Notes under the pieces: generated by a model
Told to the model about the DNA's origin: nothing
Database searches by the model: none
The model's input: only the letters and a program-made list of their open reading frames with translations
Part shown: piece by piece, positions 56,877-64,000 of the stretch
Numbering within the stretch: the stretch's first letter is position 1
Layout: the number at the start of each line of letters is the position of its first letter
NCBI RefSeq assembly: GCF_000826525.2
Contig: NZ_LN651331.1
Coordinates: 218,323 to 282,322 of the forward strand
From: Mobilicoccus massiliensis
Lineage (GTDB): Bacteria > Actinomycetota > Actinomycetes > Actinomycetales > Dermatophilaceae
DNA: 64,000 nucleotides
Direction of reading: 5' to 3'
Program-made: the position numbers and the translations under genes

Positions 56877-57319
56877 AGGTGCTTCTTGCTCTCCGTGGTG
56901 GTCGTTCGTGCCTGAGGAGCCGCTCGGCACGAGGCGTGGCGGTCGGCAACCGTGGTCGAGGCGCATGAGCACCCCATCCCCGCGCGGCGGTTGCCGCCCG
57001 GGGACTGAAGAACGGTAGCGCGTTCGCGGCGATCCGCCCTACCGCGCGCCCAGGGCCGACCCGTCGTGTTCCACCGGTGTTCGGGTCGCGGTCCAATCGA
57101 GTCGCGTCGGCAACCCCCGCGAGAACACTCCCGGCGCGCGTCGCCCCCGTCACGGGCGCCGGCCCGAGCTCGATGTCTCCCCGCCACGTCCGCGACACCC
57201 CGACGACACCCGGGGGCGGCCTCGGTTGGACTCCGGCCGCCGGAATCGGTTACTGTCGTCCAGCACCGCAAGAGTGGGGATCGGCCGAACGGCAGGTCAC
57301 CGACCTGGCGGAATCGCAT
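56877..57319. other. 443-bp non-coding gap with a tRNA promoter
   Basis: No gene is supported. The left part is the upstream region of glgX; the right part holds a promoter candidate for the tRNA cluster, TTGGAC (57226-57231) and TACTGT (57251-57256). That is 19 bp apart, slightly long, which leaves about 60 bases of leader before tRNA-Gly. Confidence 0.45.
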
Positions 57320-57392
57320 GCGGACGTGGCTCAGTTGGTAGAGCATCACCTTGCCAAGGTGAGGGTCGCGGGTTCGAGTCCCGTCGTCCGCT
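57320..57392 (+). tRNA. tRNA-Gly (GCC)
   Basis: 73-nt cloverleaf: acceptor GCGGACG/CGTCCGC, D-arm with GGCTCAGTTGGTAGAGC, anticodon stem TCACC/GGTGA around TTGCCAA (anticodon GCC), T-loop GGTTCGAGTCC and discriminator T. CCA is not encoded. First of three tRNA genes in a row. Confidence 0.97.
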
Positions 57393-57435
57393 CGGAGGAT
57401 CGCCTCCCTCGAGAAGGCAGTCATTCAGCCTCCGT

Positions 57436-57506
57436 GGTGGAGTGGCCGAGAGGCGAGGCAACGGCCTGCAAAGCCGTGTACACGGGTTCAAATCCCGTCT
57501 CCACCT
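57436..57506 (+). tRNA. tRNA-Cys (GCA)
   Basis: 71-nt cloverleaf: acceptor GGTGGAG/CTCCACC, anticodon stem ACGGC/GCCGT around CTGCAAA (anticodon GCA), T-loop GGTTCAAATCC and discriminator T. CCA not encoded. 43 bases after tRNA-Gly. Confidence 0.97.
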
Positions 57507-57532
57507 CTCAGAAGCACCTCAGGCGCTTCTTC

Positions 57533-57607
57533 GGGCGATTGGCGCAGCGGTAGCGCGCTTCCTTGACACGGAAGAGGTCACTGGTTCAAACCCAGTATCG
57601 CCCACCA
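57533..57607 (+). tRNA. tRNA-Val (GAC)
   Basis: Cloverleaf with acceptor GGGCGAT/ATCGCCC, anticodon stem CTTCC/GGAAG around TTGACAC (anticodon GAC), T-loop GGTTCAAACCC, discriminator A and an encoded CCA (57605-57607). It is the only one of the three with an encoded CCA. Gly-Cys-Val is a frequent actinobacterial cluster. Confidence 0.96.
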
Positions 57608-57610
57608 CGC

Positions 57611-57647
57611 AAAAGACCCCCCTGTTCGTACCGAGCAGGGGTCTTTT
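57611..57647 (+). terminator. Rho-independent terminator of the tRNA cluster
   Basis: AAAAGACCCC (57611-57620) pairs with GGGGTCTTTT (57638-57647), with CTG/CAG extending the stem past one bulged C. The TTTT end makes it the one classical terminator in the window. Confidence 0.88.
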
Positions 57648-57752
57648 CGTGCGCCCGCGTGGCCGCGCAGCCTCGTGGCCGGGTCGACTTTGCGCATCAG
57701 CTTACGCCAGGGCCCTTCCCGCCGACAGGAGGGGGGCCCTGCGGCCGCACCA

Positions 57753-57807
57753 CCACCTTCTGCTTGACCTCTGCATCACCACCTTCTGCATCACCGCCAC
57801 CTTCTGC
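57753..57807. repeat. Three copies of CCACCTTCTGC
   Basis: Exact 11-bp copies at 57753-57763, 57779-57789 and 57797-57807, within a C/T-rich stretch directly upstream of the 71-residue reading frame. Spacing is 26 and 18 bases. Function unknown. Confidence 0.7.
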
Positions 57808-57843
57808 TTCACCACAACATCGCACCCAGGAGTTGATACCCCC

Positions 57844-58059
57844 ATGAGCGTCATGGCCCCGGTCGGAACGCGCCTGTACAGCGTTCTGCTCACCTCGCAC
57901 GACGACCGGCCGGGCACGTGGCTGACCGTTGCGGCCGACGACGTGGTCGAGGCGATGCGTCGGGCGCGAGAACGCTCCTGGTGGGGTGGGGACGCTCCCG
58001 AGTGGGCCGAGACGAGCCGGGTGTCGGCGGTGGAGTGTCTCGGACTCGCCTGGCACTGA
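57844..58059 (+). CDS. Small hypothetical protein (71 aa)
   Basis: A 71-residue reading frame beginning MSVMAPVGTRLYSVLLTSHD, with a central TWLTVAADDVVEAMRRARERSWW helix and a SAVECLGLAWH end. Compact alpha/beta-looking, soluble, no known motif. AGGAG lies 12 bases before the ATG, rather far; the second ATG (Met4) would place it 21 bases away. Codon positions show the expected high GC at third bases. It stands alone between the tRNA terminator and the PGPGW-protein gene. Function not recognised. Confidence 0.55.
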   Translation: MSVMAPVGTRLYSVLLTSHDDRPGTWLTVAADDVVEAMRRARERSWWGGDAPEWAETSRVSAVECLGLAWH

Positions 58060-58191
58060 ACGCAGGGCCCTTCGGGCTCACCCGCGTGGCCCCGGACGTA
58101 CACGTTCCGATCGCGACGACGGGAACCTCATCGGTCATGATGTCGTTCATCATGGACGTGGCGACGGCCACGACACGATCTGGGGGGTGAC

Positions 58192-58698
58192 ATGACCGCG
58201 ACCGATTCCGGATGCGCCGGCAGCGAATGCCCGACCGCGCCCGAGCGGGAGCGCGTCGACCCCGGTCGTCGTGGCGGGGCCCACGCTCACGGGCTCAAGC
58301 GTCCGCGGGACTGGGAGTGGCGCAGACGGATCCGCTCCAACCCGCAGTCGCGGCGCATCTACCGCACGATCATCGCGACGCTGGGGCTCGTCATCGTCCT
58401 GGTCGGCCTCGTCGCGGTGCCGTTGCCCGGGCCGGGTTGGCTCATCGTCTTCATCGGCGTGAGCATCTGGGCCTCGGAGTTCCACTGGGCGCGCAGGCTG
58501 CACGAGTACGGCGTGGGCAAGGTGCGCGAATGGGACGCCTGGGTGCGCCGCAGGTCGTTCGCGGTGCGGGCCGGTCTCGCGGTGTTGACGTGCGTCTTCG
58601 TCAACGCGTTCCTCTGGGGCATGCTCAAGCTCACGGGCGTCCCGGGCTGGGTCCCGGACCAGGTCACGGAGTGGATGCACACCTACCTCGCCCTGTAG
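58192..58698 (+). CDS. TIGR02611-type small membrane protein (PGPGW motif)
   Basis: 168 residues. A hydrophilic, basic N-terminus of about 60 residues is followed by a first hydrophobic segment (TIIATLGLVIVLVGLVAVPL) running into the signature PLPGPGWLIVFIG, an amphipathic region (HWARRLHEYGVGKVREW) and a second hydrophobic segment (about 130-150). It matches the actinobacterial TIGR02611 family of unknown function. GGGGGG lies a few bases before the ATG. The final gene before tRNA-Val. Confidence 0.87.
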   Translation: MTATDSGCAGSECPTAPERERVDPGRRGGAHAHGLKRPRDWEWRRRIRSNPQSRRIYRTIIATLGLVIVLVGLVAVPLPGPGWLIVFIGVSIWASEFHWARRLHEYGVGKVREWDAWVRRRSFAVRAGLAVLTCVFVNAFLWGMLKLTGVPGWVPDQVTEWMHTYLAL

Positions 58699-58767
58699 AC
58701 CGCCCGTGCGGCGCAGCCGAGTTGGAGCCCGCCGCGAAGCACGGGTATGGTTGCCTCTCGGTTCCCC

Positions 58768-58841
58768 GGACGTATAGCTCAGTTGGTTAGAGCGTTCGCT
58801 TCACACGCGAGAGGCCGCAGGTTCGAGTCCTGCTACGTCCA
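58768..58841 (+). tRNA. tRNA-Val (CAC)
   Basis: 74-nt cloverleaf: acceptor GGACGTA/TACGTCC, D-arm TAGCTCAGTTGGTTAGAGC, anticodon stem TTCGC/GCGAG (one T-G pair) around TTCACAC (anticodon CAC), T-loop GGTTCGAGTCC and discriminator A. CCA not encoded. A hairpin follows at once. Confidence 0.95.
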
Positions 58842-58850
58842 CCCCACATT

Positions 58851-58880
58851 CGACGCGCTCCGCACCTGCGGGGCGCGTCG
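58851..58880 (+). terminator. Hairpin after tRNA-Val (CAC)
   Basis: CGACGCGC (58851-58858) pairs with GCGCGTCG (58873-58880), with a further CGC/GCG pairing inside. Likely terminator of the tRNA transcript. Confidence 0.7.
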
Positions 58881-59016
58881 TCGTTTCCCCGGCCTTCCCA
58901 GGCGCCCGCGATGTCGGTCACGCAGCTCCCGACGCTCGACGCAGCGCGAGAGATCCCCGCCTCAAGGGTGGTGAGGCCTGGTTGTCGAGGTTGCCCGGCG
59001 CCCTGAGGCGTGTCGG

Positions 59017-59850
59017 TCAGGGCCGGACGAACGCGGCAACGTCGACGCTGAGGGTGACGTCGGTCGTCGACTCGGACGCGGCCAGATGCTCCAGGGCTGC
59101 GGCGGCCACATGGTGTGCCGCCGGGCCCATCCGTGCGAGCGATGCCGCGGTGGCCCCGTCCACGCTCAAGGTCTCGCGCACGCAGCGGGCCGGTCCCTGA
59201 GCGAAGCCGGCGAAGGTCGCGGCGAGCCGCTCGGCCTTGCGCGGGTCGACCTGTGGCATGCCGAGCGCGGCGACGAGTTCCCCGAGGTGCTCGGGCCTGG
59301 GCGTGACCAGGACGACCGCGCCGCCGGGGGCGAGGACGCGCGCGAACTCCTCGGCGTTGCGGGGTGCGAACACGTCGAGCACGAGGGCGATGGCACCGGC
59401 GCGTACCGGCAGGCCCGCCCACACGTCCCCCACGAGCGAGGCGAGGCGTGGGTGTGCGCGCGCCGCGCGTCGGGCGGCGTACGCCGAGAGGTCGAGGGCC
59501 ACGCCTGCACGATTGGGCAGCGTCTCCAGCACCGCGGCGGTGTAGTACCCGGTGCCGGCCCCCACGTCGAGGACGCCACCGGCGGGCAGGTCGAGAGCGT
59601 GGACGACTCTCGTCAGCGCGTCGGCCAAGGGGGAGTACAGCCCCGAGTCGAGCAACGCGTTCCGGGCGGCGACCATCGCGGCGTCGTCGGCCGCGGCGCC
59701 GGGGGGCCGGCTCAGGAGGTTGACGTAGCCCTGCTTCGCGACATCGAAACTGTGGCCGGTCGCGCAGCGCAGGGTCCGGTCTGCGACGGTGACGTCGGCG
59801 GCGCATCGGGGACACCGCAGGAGCGGGGCGGCGTCGAGGAGCGCGGACAT
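59017..59850 (-). CDS. rlmA: RlmA-like 23S rRNA (guanine-N1) methyltransferase
   Basis: 277 residues. A zinc finger (Cys13, Cys16, Cys29, His33: LRCPRCAADV...LRCATGHSFD) and the adjacent DVAKQGYVNLL are hallmarks of RlmA, which methylates G745 or G748 of 23S rRNA. A Rossmann SAM domain follows (GGVLDVGAGTGYYTAAVLE, with the acidic ALDLS). The G748-type relatives (TlrB) give tylosin resistance in producers, but nothing here points to resistance. ATG 59850 with TACCCT (59857-59862) six bases upstream and no ribosome site: leaderless. Divergent from the MOSC gene. Confidence 0.9.
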   Translation of the reverse strand: MSALLDAAPLLRCPRCAADVTVADRTLRCATGHSFDVAKQGYVNLLSRPPGAAADDAAMVAARNALLDSGLYSPLADALTRVVHALDLPAGGVLDVGAGTGYYTAAVLETLPNRAGVALDLSAYAARRAARAHPRLASLVGDVWAGLPVRAGAIALVLDVFAPRNAEEFARVLAPGGAVVLVTPRPEHLGELVAALGMPQVDPRKAERLAATFAGFAQGPARCVRETLSVDGATAASLARMGPAAHHVAAAALEHLAASESTTDVTLSVDVAAFVRP

Positions 59851-59952
59851 GCGCTCAGGGTACGGGCGGCCGTTCGAGGCTCCCGCGTCGGTGACGAGGT
59901 CGGTCGCTCGACTCGCTACCGCAGGGCGGGGCCGGTTTGGCAGAGTACGTCC

Positions 59953-60306
59953 ATGGATCTCCTGCGACCGGTCATCGGCGGCACCGTGCTCTCCCTCGCC
60001 GTGTACCCCGAGAAGGACGCCCCGGGGCGTTCGCTTGCCGAGGCCAGGGTCGATGTCGAGGGGCTCGACGGCGATCGACGCAAGAAGCGGCCGGTCCACG
60101 TCGTCGGCCGCGAGAACGACCCCGACGTGACGAGGGCGAACATCTTCCTCGACGTCTCGGACGAGGATCTGCAGCAGCTCGTCGGCGAGGAGTTGCACGT
60201 CGGCCGCGTGTTGCTGCGGGTCACCGAGCTGCCCAAGAACTGTCCCGGCGTGTACGCCGACGTGCTGCGCACGGGCACGGTGAGCGTGGGCGACCACATC
60301 GGCTGA
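59953..60306 (+). CDS. Small MOSC-domain protein
   Basis: 117-residue protein with the MOSC beta-barrel core: [63 protein letters not shown] and the conserved cysteine in [17 protein letters not shown] domains move sulphur or bind molybdenum cofactor; small stand-alone versions in actinobacteria are of unknown role. The ATG at 59953 has CAGAGT exactly six bases ahead, so it may also be leaderless. The upstream frame is the antisense of rlmA and is not coding. Confidence 0.85.
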   Translation: MDLLRPVIGGTVLSLAVYPEKDAPGRSLAEARVDVEGLDGDRRKKRPVHVVGRENDPDVTRANIFLDVSDEDLQQLVGEELHVGRVLLRVTELPKNCPGVYADVLRTGTVSVGDHIG

Positions 60307-60382
60307 GCCCTCCGACGCAACACACGCGCTCGCATCGCCCGACACCCGGAAAACCCCGGTGAGGCGACACGGGTGGGGCGAT

Positions 60383-60411
60383 TACCCTGGAAAGGCGGCC
60401 CGCTTCGGGCC
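60383..60411 (+). promoter_or_regulatory. thrS promoter -10 and leader hairpin
   Basis: TACCCT (60383-60388) is a likely -10, giving a leader of about 66 nt. GGCCCG/CGGGCC (60397-60402 with 60406-60411) forms a small hairpin near its 5' end. There is no T-box consensus. Confidence 0.45.
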
Positions 60412-60460
60412 CGCGACGCCGCGTGCGTGGCGAATCCACCCTTTCGACAGGAGTACTGAC

Positions 60461-62518
60461 GTGTCAGCCGAGATCACCGTGTCCGTCGCCGGGAGCGAGC
60501 GATCGGTGCCGGCGGGCACGACGGCCGCCGACCTGTTCGAGGACGACAAGCGCATCGTCGTGGCCCGCGTCGGCGGCGAGCTCAAGGACCTCAGCTACGA
60601 GCTCGCCCAGGGCGACACGGTCGAGGGCGTCGACATCGCCGAGCCCGACGGTCTCGACGTGCTCCGTCACTCGTGCACCCACGTCATGGCCCAGGCCGTG
60701 CAACAGCTGTGGCCCGAGGCCAAGCTCGGCATCGGCCCGTACATCCGCGACGGGTTCTACTACGACTTCGACGTGCCCGAGGCGTTCACCCCCGAGGACC
60801 TCAAGAAGCTCGAGAAGACGATGCAGCGCATCGTCAACGAGGGTCAGCGCTTCGAACGCCGGGTCGTCTCGGCCGACGAGGCGCTCGCCGAGCTCAAGGA
60901 CGAGCCGTACAAGTGCGAGCTCATCGGCCTCGCCCACGGTCCGGGCAGCGGGGCGAGCGAGGACGCCCTCGACCAGCGCGCCGAGGGGGCCTCGGTCGAG
61001 GTCGGCGGCGGCGAGATCACGATCTACGACAACGTGCGCCGCGACGGCTCCGTGGCCTGGGGCGACCTGTGCCGGGGGCCGCACATCCCCACCACGAAGC
61101 TCATCGCCAACGGCTTCAAGGTCATGCGCAGTGCCGCCGCGTACTGGCGTGGCAACCAGGACAACGCGCAGCTGCAGCGCGTCTACGGCACCGCGTGGGC
61201 GAGCAAGGACGACCTCAAGGCCTACCTCACGCGCCTGGAGGAGGCCGAGAAGCGGGACCACCGCAAGCTCGGCACCGAACTCGACCTGTACTCCTTCCCC
61301 GACGAGCTCGGGTCGGGCCTGCCGGTGTTCCACCCCAACGGCGGCATCATCAAGCGCGAGATGGAGGACTACGTCCGCGCACGGCACATCGAGGAGGGGT
61401 TCCAGTACGTCGGCACCCCGCACATCAGCAAGGACGGGCTGTTCCACACCTCGGGCCACCTGCCGTACTACGCCGAGACGATGTTCCCGCCGCTGCACGT
61501 CGACGCCGAGTACGACGAGGACGGGGAGGTGCTCAAGCCGGGTCAGGACTACCGCCTCAAGGCGATGAACTGCCCGATGCACAACCTCATCTTCCGCTCG
61601 CGCGGACGCTCCTACCGAGAGCTGCCGATGCGGCTGTTCGAGTTCGGCAGCGTGTACCGGTACGAGAAGTCCGGCGTCATCCACGGCCTGACCCGTCTTC
61701 GGGGGTTCACGCAGGACGACAGCCACTCCTACGTCATGCCCGAGCAGGCCGATGACGAGATCAAGCACCTGCTGGGCTTCGTGCTCTCGCTGCTGCGCGA
61801 CTTCGGCCTCGACGACTTCTACCTCGAGCTCTCGACGCGCGATCCCGACAGCTCGAAGTTCATCGGCTCCGACGAGGACTGGGAGATGGCGACCCGCATC
61901 CTCGAGGAGGCGTGCACCTCGACCGGGCTCGAGCTCGTGCCGGACCCGGGTGGTGCCGCCTACTACGGTCCGAAGGTCTCGGTGCAGGCGCGCGACGCGA
62001 TCGGGCGCACGTGGCAGATGAGCACGATCCAGTACGACTTCAACCAGCCCGAGCGGTTCGAGCTCGAGTACCAGGCGCCCGACGGCTCCCGGCAGCGGCC
62101 GGTGATGATCCACGCGGCGAAGTTCGGCTCGATCGAGCGGTTCATGGGCGTGCTCGTCGAGCACTACGCCGGGGCGTTCCCGGTGTGGCTCTCGCCGGTG
62201 CAGGTGACGGCCGTGCCCGTCGCCGAGGAGTACAACGAGTACCTCTTCGACGTCGCCGACCGGCTCAAGGCCGCGGGCGTGCGCGTCGAGGTCGACATCT
62301 CCGACGACCGGTTCCCCAAGAAGATCCGCAACGCGAGCAAGTCCAAGGTGCCGTACGTGCTCATCGCCGGTGAGGACGATCGGGCCGCCGGGGCGGTCTC
62401 GTTCCGCTACCGCGACGGCAGCCAGCGCAACGGCGTCCCGATCGAGGAGGCCGTCTCCGAGATCGTCGCGGCGATCGAGTCCAAGGCGCAGGTGACGACG
62501 GCACCAGCCGAGGCCTGA
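60461..62518 (+). CDS. thrS: Threonine--tRNA ligase
   Basis: 685-residue class II synthetase charging tRNA-Thr. Order: TGS domain (1-65), editing domain ([23 protein letters not shown] and the zinc-like [10 protein letters not shown]), the catalytic core with [13 protein letters not shown] (zinc Cys), [28 protein letters not shown] (motif 2) and [22 protein letters not shown] (motif 3), then the anticodon-binding domain (about 585-675). GTG 60461 is chosen because ACAGGAG lies seven bases upstream. A strong hairpin follows. Confidence 0.97.
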   Translation: MSAEITVSVAGSERSVPAGTTAADLFEDDKRIVVARVGGELKDLSYELAQGDTVEGVDIAEPDGLDVLRHSCTHVMAQAVQQLWPEAKLGIGPYIRDGFYYDFDVPEAFTPEDLKKLEKTMQRIVNEGQRFERRVVSADEALAELKDEPYKCELIGLAHGPGSGASEDALDQRAEGASVEVGGGEITIYDNVRRDGSVAWGDLCRGPHIPTTKLIANGFKVMRSAAAYWRGNQDNAQLQRVYGTAWASKDDLKAYLTRLEEAEKRDHRKLGTELDLYSFPDELGSGLPVFHPNGGIIKREMEDYVRARHIEEGFQYVGTPHISKDGLFHTSGHLPYYAETMFPPLHVDAEYDEDGEVLKPGQDYRLKAMNCPMHNLIFRSRGRSYRELPMRLFEFGSVYRYEKSGVIHGLTRLRGFTQDDSHSYVMPEQADDEIKHLLGFVLSLLRDFGLDDFYLELSTRDPDSSKFIGSDEDWEMATRILEEACTSTGLELVPDPGGAAYYGPKVSVQARDAIGRTWQMSTIQYDFNQPERFELEYQAPDGSRQRPVMIHAAKFGSIERFMGVLVEHYAGAFPVWLSPVQVTAVPVAEEYNEYLFDVADRLKAAGVRVEVDISDDRFPKKIRNASKSKVPYVLIAGEDDRAAGAVSFRYRDGSQRNGVPIEEAVSEIVAAIESKAQVTTAPAEA

Positions 62519-62586
62519 GGGTCGCCGTCTCGGCGAAGGCGGGCCTGAGTGGGGGCTCGCCGAACGGCCCCCCCGCCTGCGAACGA

Positions 62587-62619
62587 AGAACGGGGCCCGC
62601 CTGGTGCGGGCCCCGTTCT
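62587..62619. terminator. 14-bp perfect hairpin terminator
   Basis: 62587-62600 is exactly complementary to 62606-62619 around CTGGT, between the convergent thrS and alkaline phosphatase genes. Confidence 0.85.
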
Positions 62620-62655
62620 CCGTGGGGTCGCCGATGCGACCCCGACGTCCTGTGG

Positions 62656-64000
62656 TCAGTGCTTGCGGTAGGCGTTCATGCCGTCGCGAACGGTGAAGAA
62701 GAGGTCCGTCTGGTCGATGAGGCCGGCGACCTGCGCGGCGCCGGGGCCGTAGGCGGCGACGGGGATCTGAGCGCCGGTGTGCTGCTGGCTGCCCCCGAGC
62801 GGGGCTGTGCCGTAGGTGACGATCATGTCCGCGCCGTCGTGGGTCTGCAGGCGCGCGTCGAGACCGGGGGTGGCGCCGTCGACGATCTGGCTCGTGTGGG
62901 CGTGGTCGGCGGTGACGATGACGAGCGTGTTGCCGTCCTTCTTGGCGAAGTCGAGGGCGGCGGCGACGGCGTCGTCGATCTGAGCGGTCTCACCGATCTG
63001 ACCGCAGGCGTCCGCCGCGTGGTCCTTCTTGTCGATCGAGGCCGACTCGACCTGGAGGAGGAAGCCCTTCTTCTGGCCCGCCCGGCTCTTGGAGAGCACA
63101 TCGATCGCCTTGCCGGTCATGTCGCCCAGCGTCGGGACCTTCTCGAAGTCCTTGTTGGCCTGGCACTGCACGGCAGCCTTCTCGGCACCGCCCTTGCTGG
63201 CGACGAGGGAGGCGAACTTGACCGGCATGTTGCCCTCGGAGAACAGGCCGAGAACCGGGTGGCGCTGGTCGGCCGAGCCGATCTTGGCGAGGTCCTCCTT
63301 CTTGGTGAGGTAGGTGAAGCCGCGCTTGCGGGCCTGGTCGGCGAGCGTCATGTCCTTGTACGGGCCCGCCTTGGCCTTCTGCGAGAAGGTCTTGGAGCCG
63401 CCACCGAAGGTGAGGTCGGGACGGGTCTCGAGGAGCTGCTCGGAGATCGAGCCCTTGCCGCCGTTCTCGAGAGCGGCCTCGGGGCAGGAGGCCGACGTCT
63501 CGTTCGGCCCGTAGCACTTGCGCAGCGAGATGTTCGCGACCTGCACGGCAGGCGTGGCGTCCTGGATCTCGGAGGTCGTGACGTTGCCGGTGGCGCGGCC
63601 GGAGCGCTTGGCGAGCTGGAGCATCGTCGGGCGGGCGGTGCCGTGGCGGTCGACCGAGACGGCGTTGTCGTACGTCTTCACGCCGGTGGCCCACGCGCTG
63701 CCGGTCGCGGCGGAGTCGGGCGTGTAGTCCGGCTTGCCGGTCTTGCGGTCCACGCTGTAGTGGGTCATCTGGCCCGTGATGGGCAGGGCGTCGAGGCCGC
63801 GCAGCTGGCCGCCGGCGCCGACGAGGTAGTTGCGTCCGATGGTGATCTCGGAGGCGCCCATGCCGTCACCGATGATGAGGATGACGTTCGTCGCGCCGGC
63901 CGGCTTGAGGGCCGAGGCGATGGTGGCGCGCTGGTCGCCGTCCACGCGACGGGCGCCGCCGTACGTGTCGACCGCGCCTGCGGCAGCGCGGTCGAGGGTG
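62656..64000 (-). CDS. phoA: Alkaline phosphatase (PhoA type), 5' end outside the window
   Basis: The last 448 residues or so of an E. coli-type alkaline phosphatase, a secreted metalloenzyme that releases phosphate from monoesters. IIGDGMG (metal Asp), TPDSAATGSAWATGVKT with the nucleophile Ser, VESASIDKKDHAADACGQIGE (metal Glu/Asp/His), VIVTADHAHTSQIV (metal Asp-His) and the HTGAQIPVAAYGPGA His are all present. The frame stays open to the window edge, so the signal peptide and true start lie beyond 64000. Expression under phosphate limitation is expected from the family but not shown here. Confidence 0.94.
   Translation of the reverse strand, partial: TLDRAAAGAVDTYGGARRVDGDQRATIASALKPAGATNVILIIGDGMGASEITIGRNYLVGAGGQLRGLDALPITGQMTHYSVDRKTGKPDYTPDSAATGSAWATGVKTYDNAVSVDRHGTARPTMLQLAKRSGRATGNVTTSEIQDATPAVQVANISLRKCYGPNETSASCPEAALENGGKGSISEQLLETRPDLTFGGGSKTFSQKAKAGPYKDMTLADQARKRGFTYLTKKEDLAKIGSADQRHPVLGLFSEGNMPVKFASLVASKGGAEKAAVQCQANKDFEKVPTLGDMTGKAIDVLSKSRAGQKKGFLLQVESASIDKKDHAADACGQIGETAQIDDAVAAALDFAKKDGNTLVIVTADHAHTSQIVDGATPGLDARLQTHDGADMIVTYGTAPLGGSQQHTGAQIPVAAYGPGAAQVAGLIDQTDLFFTVRDGMNAYRKH

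Noticed and set aside
59017-59850. Macrolide-resistance gene (TlrB type)
   Set aside because: RlmA housekeeping enzymes share the same zinc finger and fold; no biosynthetic or resistance context.
59086-59952. N-terminal extension of the MOSC protein
   Set aside because: The upstream frame is antisense to rlmA; the MOSC fold is complete from the ATG at 59953.
60307-60460. T-box riboswitch ahead of thrS
   Set aside because: No T-box sequence (TGGxACCGCG) and the leader after the -10 is only about 66 nt, too short for a T-box.

Overview
The window is high-GC DNA (about 70 percent G+C) from an actinobacterium. Evidence: many GTG starts, strong GC bias at third codon positions, and genes largely confined to Actinomycetota (SepH/DUF3071, DUF5998, DUF4193, DUF3710, DUF3000, a type-II Pat acetyltransferase, a HTH-MurA fusion, LigC with its Prim-Pol partner). 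Gene content fits Micrococcales, perhaps the Dermatophilaceae/Dermacoccaceae side, but the family is a guess. It reads as ordinary chromosome with one insertion sequence sitting inside an unusual repeat array.

Layout. 1-4.4 kb: fructose operon (minus strand: regulator, FruK, EIIA, EIIBBC). 4.4-9 kb: Pat acetyltransferase, DUF5998 and a phosphodiesterase-like protein. 9-16 kb: SepH, coproporphyrin ferrochelatase, an inositol-monophosphatase-like enzyme, then DUF4193-dut-DUF3710-OB-fold. 16-21 kb: two RCK/TrkA proteins diverging from a KimA-like potassium permease and a TRAM-domain RNA methyltransferase. 21-24 kb: aconitase. 24-28 kb: four-gene siderophore-type ABC importer behind IdeR-like boxes. 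28-33 kb: PadR switch with a HAAS membrane protein, HIT protein, PEP carboxylase. 33-37 kb: DXS converging on a HTH-MurA-like fusion. 37-40.5 kb: fadBA. 40.6-47.3 kb: RNase D, DUF3000, HemE, YczE-like protein, CPA1 antiporter, HemQ, MsrB. 47.4-49.6 kb: Prim-PolC and LigC, tail to tail. 49.7-52 kb: palindromic repeat array cut by an IS110-family element. 52-57 kb: hydrolase, PPK2, GlgX. 57.3-58.9 kb: tRNA-Gly, -Cys, -Val, two small proteins and a second tRNA-Val. 59-64 kb: RlmA-like methyltransferase, MOSC protein, ThrS and an alkaline phosphatase that runs off the right edge.

Connections. HemE, a ferrochelatase with C-terminal cysteines and HemQ together indicate the coproporphyrin-dependent haem route. 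The iron importer carries its own iron-responsive operator. Fructose uptake and phosphorylation sit with their regulator. The two RCK proteins beside a KimA-like permease suggest a potassium module without TrkH. Prim-PolC and LigC form a small DNA repair pair.

The most unusual region is 49.7-52 kb. Hairpins built on ACAGGCG/CGCCTGT arms recur about ten times, and a 1261-bp IS110-family element sits exactly at a unit boundary without target duplication. A second cross-window signal is that at least ten genes have a TANNNT-like hexamer exactly 6-7 nt before the start codon and no Shine-Dalgarno sequence, the signature of leaderless transcripts. No clearly new multi-gene system was found; the repeat/IS110 locus is the best candidate for something undescribed.
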